Shown piece by piece: positions 5,371 to 6,048 of a stretch of DNA of 6,048 nt (position 1 is its first letter; every line of letters starts with the position of its first letter). This DNA comes from Gammaproteobacteria bacterium (GTDB lineage Bacteria; Pseudomonadota; Gammaproteobacteria; UBA6429; Thiohalophilaceae), in NCBI GenBank assembly GCA_030593785.1, contig JAUVGM010000160.1:1-6048 (forward strand), read 5' to 3'. A model generated the notes under the pieces. That model had not been told where the DNA came from. It saw only the letters and a list, made by a program, of their open reading frames with translations, and ran no database searches. Position numbers and translations under genes: made by a program.

Positions 5371-5721
5371 ATGCATTTTAAATTAATCATAGCTCTTGTT
5401 GAAGATGATAAAACTGATGCGATAATGGCTGCGGCACGTGAAGAAGGTGCAACAGGTATGACGGTCATTAATCATGCTCGTGGTGAAGGACTAAAGACAA
5501 GTAAAACTTTTTTTGGTCTAACATTAGAGACGCAAAGGGACATGTTACTAATGTTGGTTGAAGAACATTTATCTCGAAAAATTCTTGAGCGTATTGCAAA
5601 TGTTGGTGAATTTGATAGTAAACCAGGAACAGGCATTGCTTTTAAAATTGATGTAGAAGATGCGCTGGGTGTTGCGCATCAAATAGATACTTTAAGTGAC
5701 GTTGTGGAGGAAGAGCTATGA
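5371..5721 (+). CDS. divergent P-II-family signalling protein
   Basis: This 116-residue protein has the P-II ferredoxin-like fold pattern: FKLIIALVEDDKTDAIMAAAREEGATGMTVINHARGEG for the first half, then a second strand-helix unit (MLLMLVEEHLSRKILERIANVG) and a C-terminal strand with DVEDALGV. P-II proteins are trimers that sense ATP/ADP and often 2-oxoglutarate, and they act by docking a flexible T-loop on a target. Here the T-loop region (about 36-56) is short, contains no tyrosine, and so cannot be uridylylated like GlnB/GlnK Tyr51. The usual TGKIGDGKIF B-loop is replaced by VGEFDSKPGTGIAF (78-91). It is therefore not GlnB or GlnK but a specialised paralogue, probably dedicated to the DUF1538 transporter encoded 11 bp upstream. 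The start is fixed by AGGAGG at 5358-5363, a 7-base gap before ATG, which overlaps the previous stop codon. Confidence 0.85.
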   Translation: MHFKLIIALVEDDKTDAIMAAAREEGATGMTVINHARGEGLKTSKTFFGLTLETQRDMLLMLVEEHLSRKILERIANVGEFDSKPGTGIAFKIDVEDALGVAHQIDTLSDVVEEEL

Positions 5722-6048
5722 CACATAGAGAGATTGTTCGCGTCAGAGACGTGATGAAACAGAATTTCGATATTATTGATGGAATGACAACCGTATCGGA
5801 AGCTTTGAAAAAAATGAAACATATTGAAACCAAAACATTGATTGTTGATAAACGAGATGACGATGATGAATATGGTGTTGTTTTAATTTCAGATATAGCA
5901 AAGCAAGTATTGGCAAAAGATCGATCACCCGATCGAGTGAATGTATATGAAGTAATGGCAAAGCCCGTAATTTCTGTCGACCCAAATATGGATATTCGTT
6001 ATTGCGCACGTTTATTTGAAAATTTTGGTTTGTCACGTGCCCCGGTTA
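5718..6048 (+). CDS. tandem CBS-domain protein (3' end outside the window)
   Basis: The window holds the first 110 codons, starting in a 4-bp ATGA overlap with the P-II gene and preceded by GGAGG (5706-5710) with a 7-base gap. The residues fit two CBS modules. The first spans about 8-66: VRDVMKQNFDIIDGMTTVSEAL, the strand TLIVDK, then VVLISDIAKQVLA. The second begins near 75 with VYEVMAKPVISVDPNMDI, followed by a helix and SRAPV, where the sequence is cut. CBS pairs typically bind AMP, ADP, ATP or related ligands and control an attached or neighbouring enzyme or channel. No fused catalytic domain is seen in the visible part. An acidic DDDDE stretch (47-51) sits in the loop between strands of the first module. 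The gene reads as the fourth member of the DUF1538-P-II operon and is probably a second adenylate sensor; its full length is unknown. Confidence 0.85.
   Translation, partial: MTHREIVRVRDVMKQNFDIIDGMTTVSEALKKMKHIETKTLIVDKRDDDDEYGVVLISDIAKQVLAKDRSPDRVNVYEVMAKPVISVDPNMDIRYCARLFENFGLSRAPV

Noticed and set aside
5131..5468. Two minus-strand ORFs opposite the second DUF1538 and P-II genes
   Set aside because: They are antisense shadows lacking ribosome sites and any recognisable domain.
5371..5721. Assignment as glnB or glnK
   Set aside because: There is no tyrosine for uridylylation and no TGKIGDGKIF motif, and the neighbours are DUF1538 and CBS genes rather than amtB or glnA.
5642..6036. Two minus-strand ORFs opposite the P-II/CBS junction
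   Set aside because: They are antisense to two conserved genes that are joined by an ATGA overlap, with no independent support.

Overview
The window looks like chromosomal DNA from an AT-rich gammaproteobacterium. This is inferred from three things: the protein families present, the Irr-like metal-site-reduced Fur protein, and the style of the intergenic palindromic repeats. No rRNA, tRNA, CRISPR array or phage gene was seen, and the species cannot be named from the sequence alone.

Layout. (1) Positions 26-430 (+) encode a small Fur-superfamily regulator without the structural-zinc CxxC motifs. (2) Positions 431-622 hold an 11-C homopolymer, an imperfect hairpin, a small inverted repeat and a 10-codon leader ORF that overlaps the next start as ATGA. 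(3) Positions 623-2383 (+) encode a 586-residue protein of unknown function with a PilZ-like signature near residue 440. (4) Positions 2384-2810 contain no gene and are packed with repeats. A 279-bp MITE-like element (2391-2669) has 18-bp terminal inverted repeats and a perfect 9-bp target duplication that begins inside the stop codon of the upstream gene. The element carries a paired hairpin repeat, one copy of which is split by a 47-bp insert. A 75-bp palindromic repeat and a further hairpin follow. (5) Positions 2811-3677 (-) encode NadC, quinolinate phosphoribosyltransferase, of NAD synthesis. (6) Positions 3678-3830 are the divergent regulatory region. (7) From 3831 to the right edge (+) runs a tight four-gene operon: two paralogous DUF1538 membrane proteins (3831-4565 and 4562-5359), a divergent P-II-family protein (5371-5721) and a tandem-CBS protein (5718 to the edge, cut off).

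The operon is the most interesting biology. The two DUF1538 proteins share the same motifs (LFPxGE, TTIAEP, AYDSGGVTTST, LDGFGLIAFASL) and probably form a heteromeric membrane transporter; I recall a DUF1538 pair reported as a two-component Na+(K+)/H+ antiporter named UmpAB. It is joined to two soluble protein families, P-II and CBS, that commonly bind adenine nucleotides. A transporter gated by cellular energy charge is therefore a reasonable but untested hypothesis. Two junctions are 4-bp ATGA overlaps and the third has a strong Shine-Dalgarno sequence that overlaps the preceding stop codon. The most striking non-coding observation is the insertion element at the end of the PilZ-like gene.
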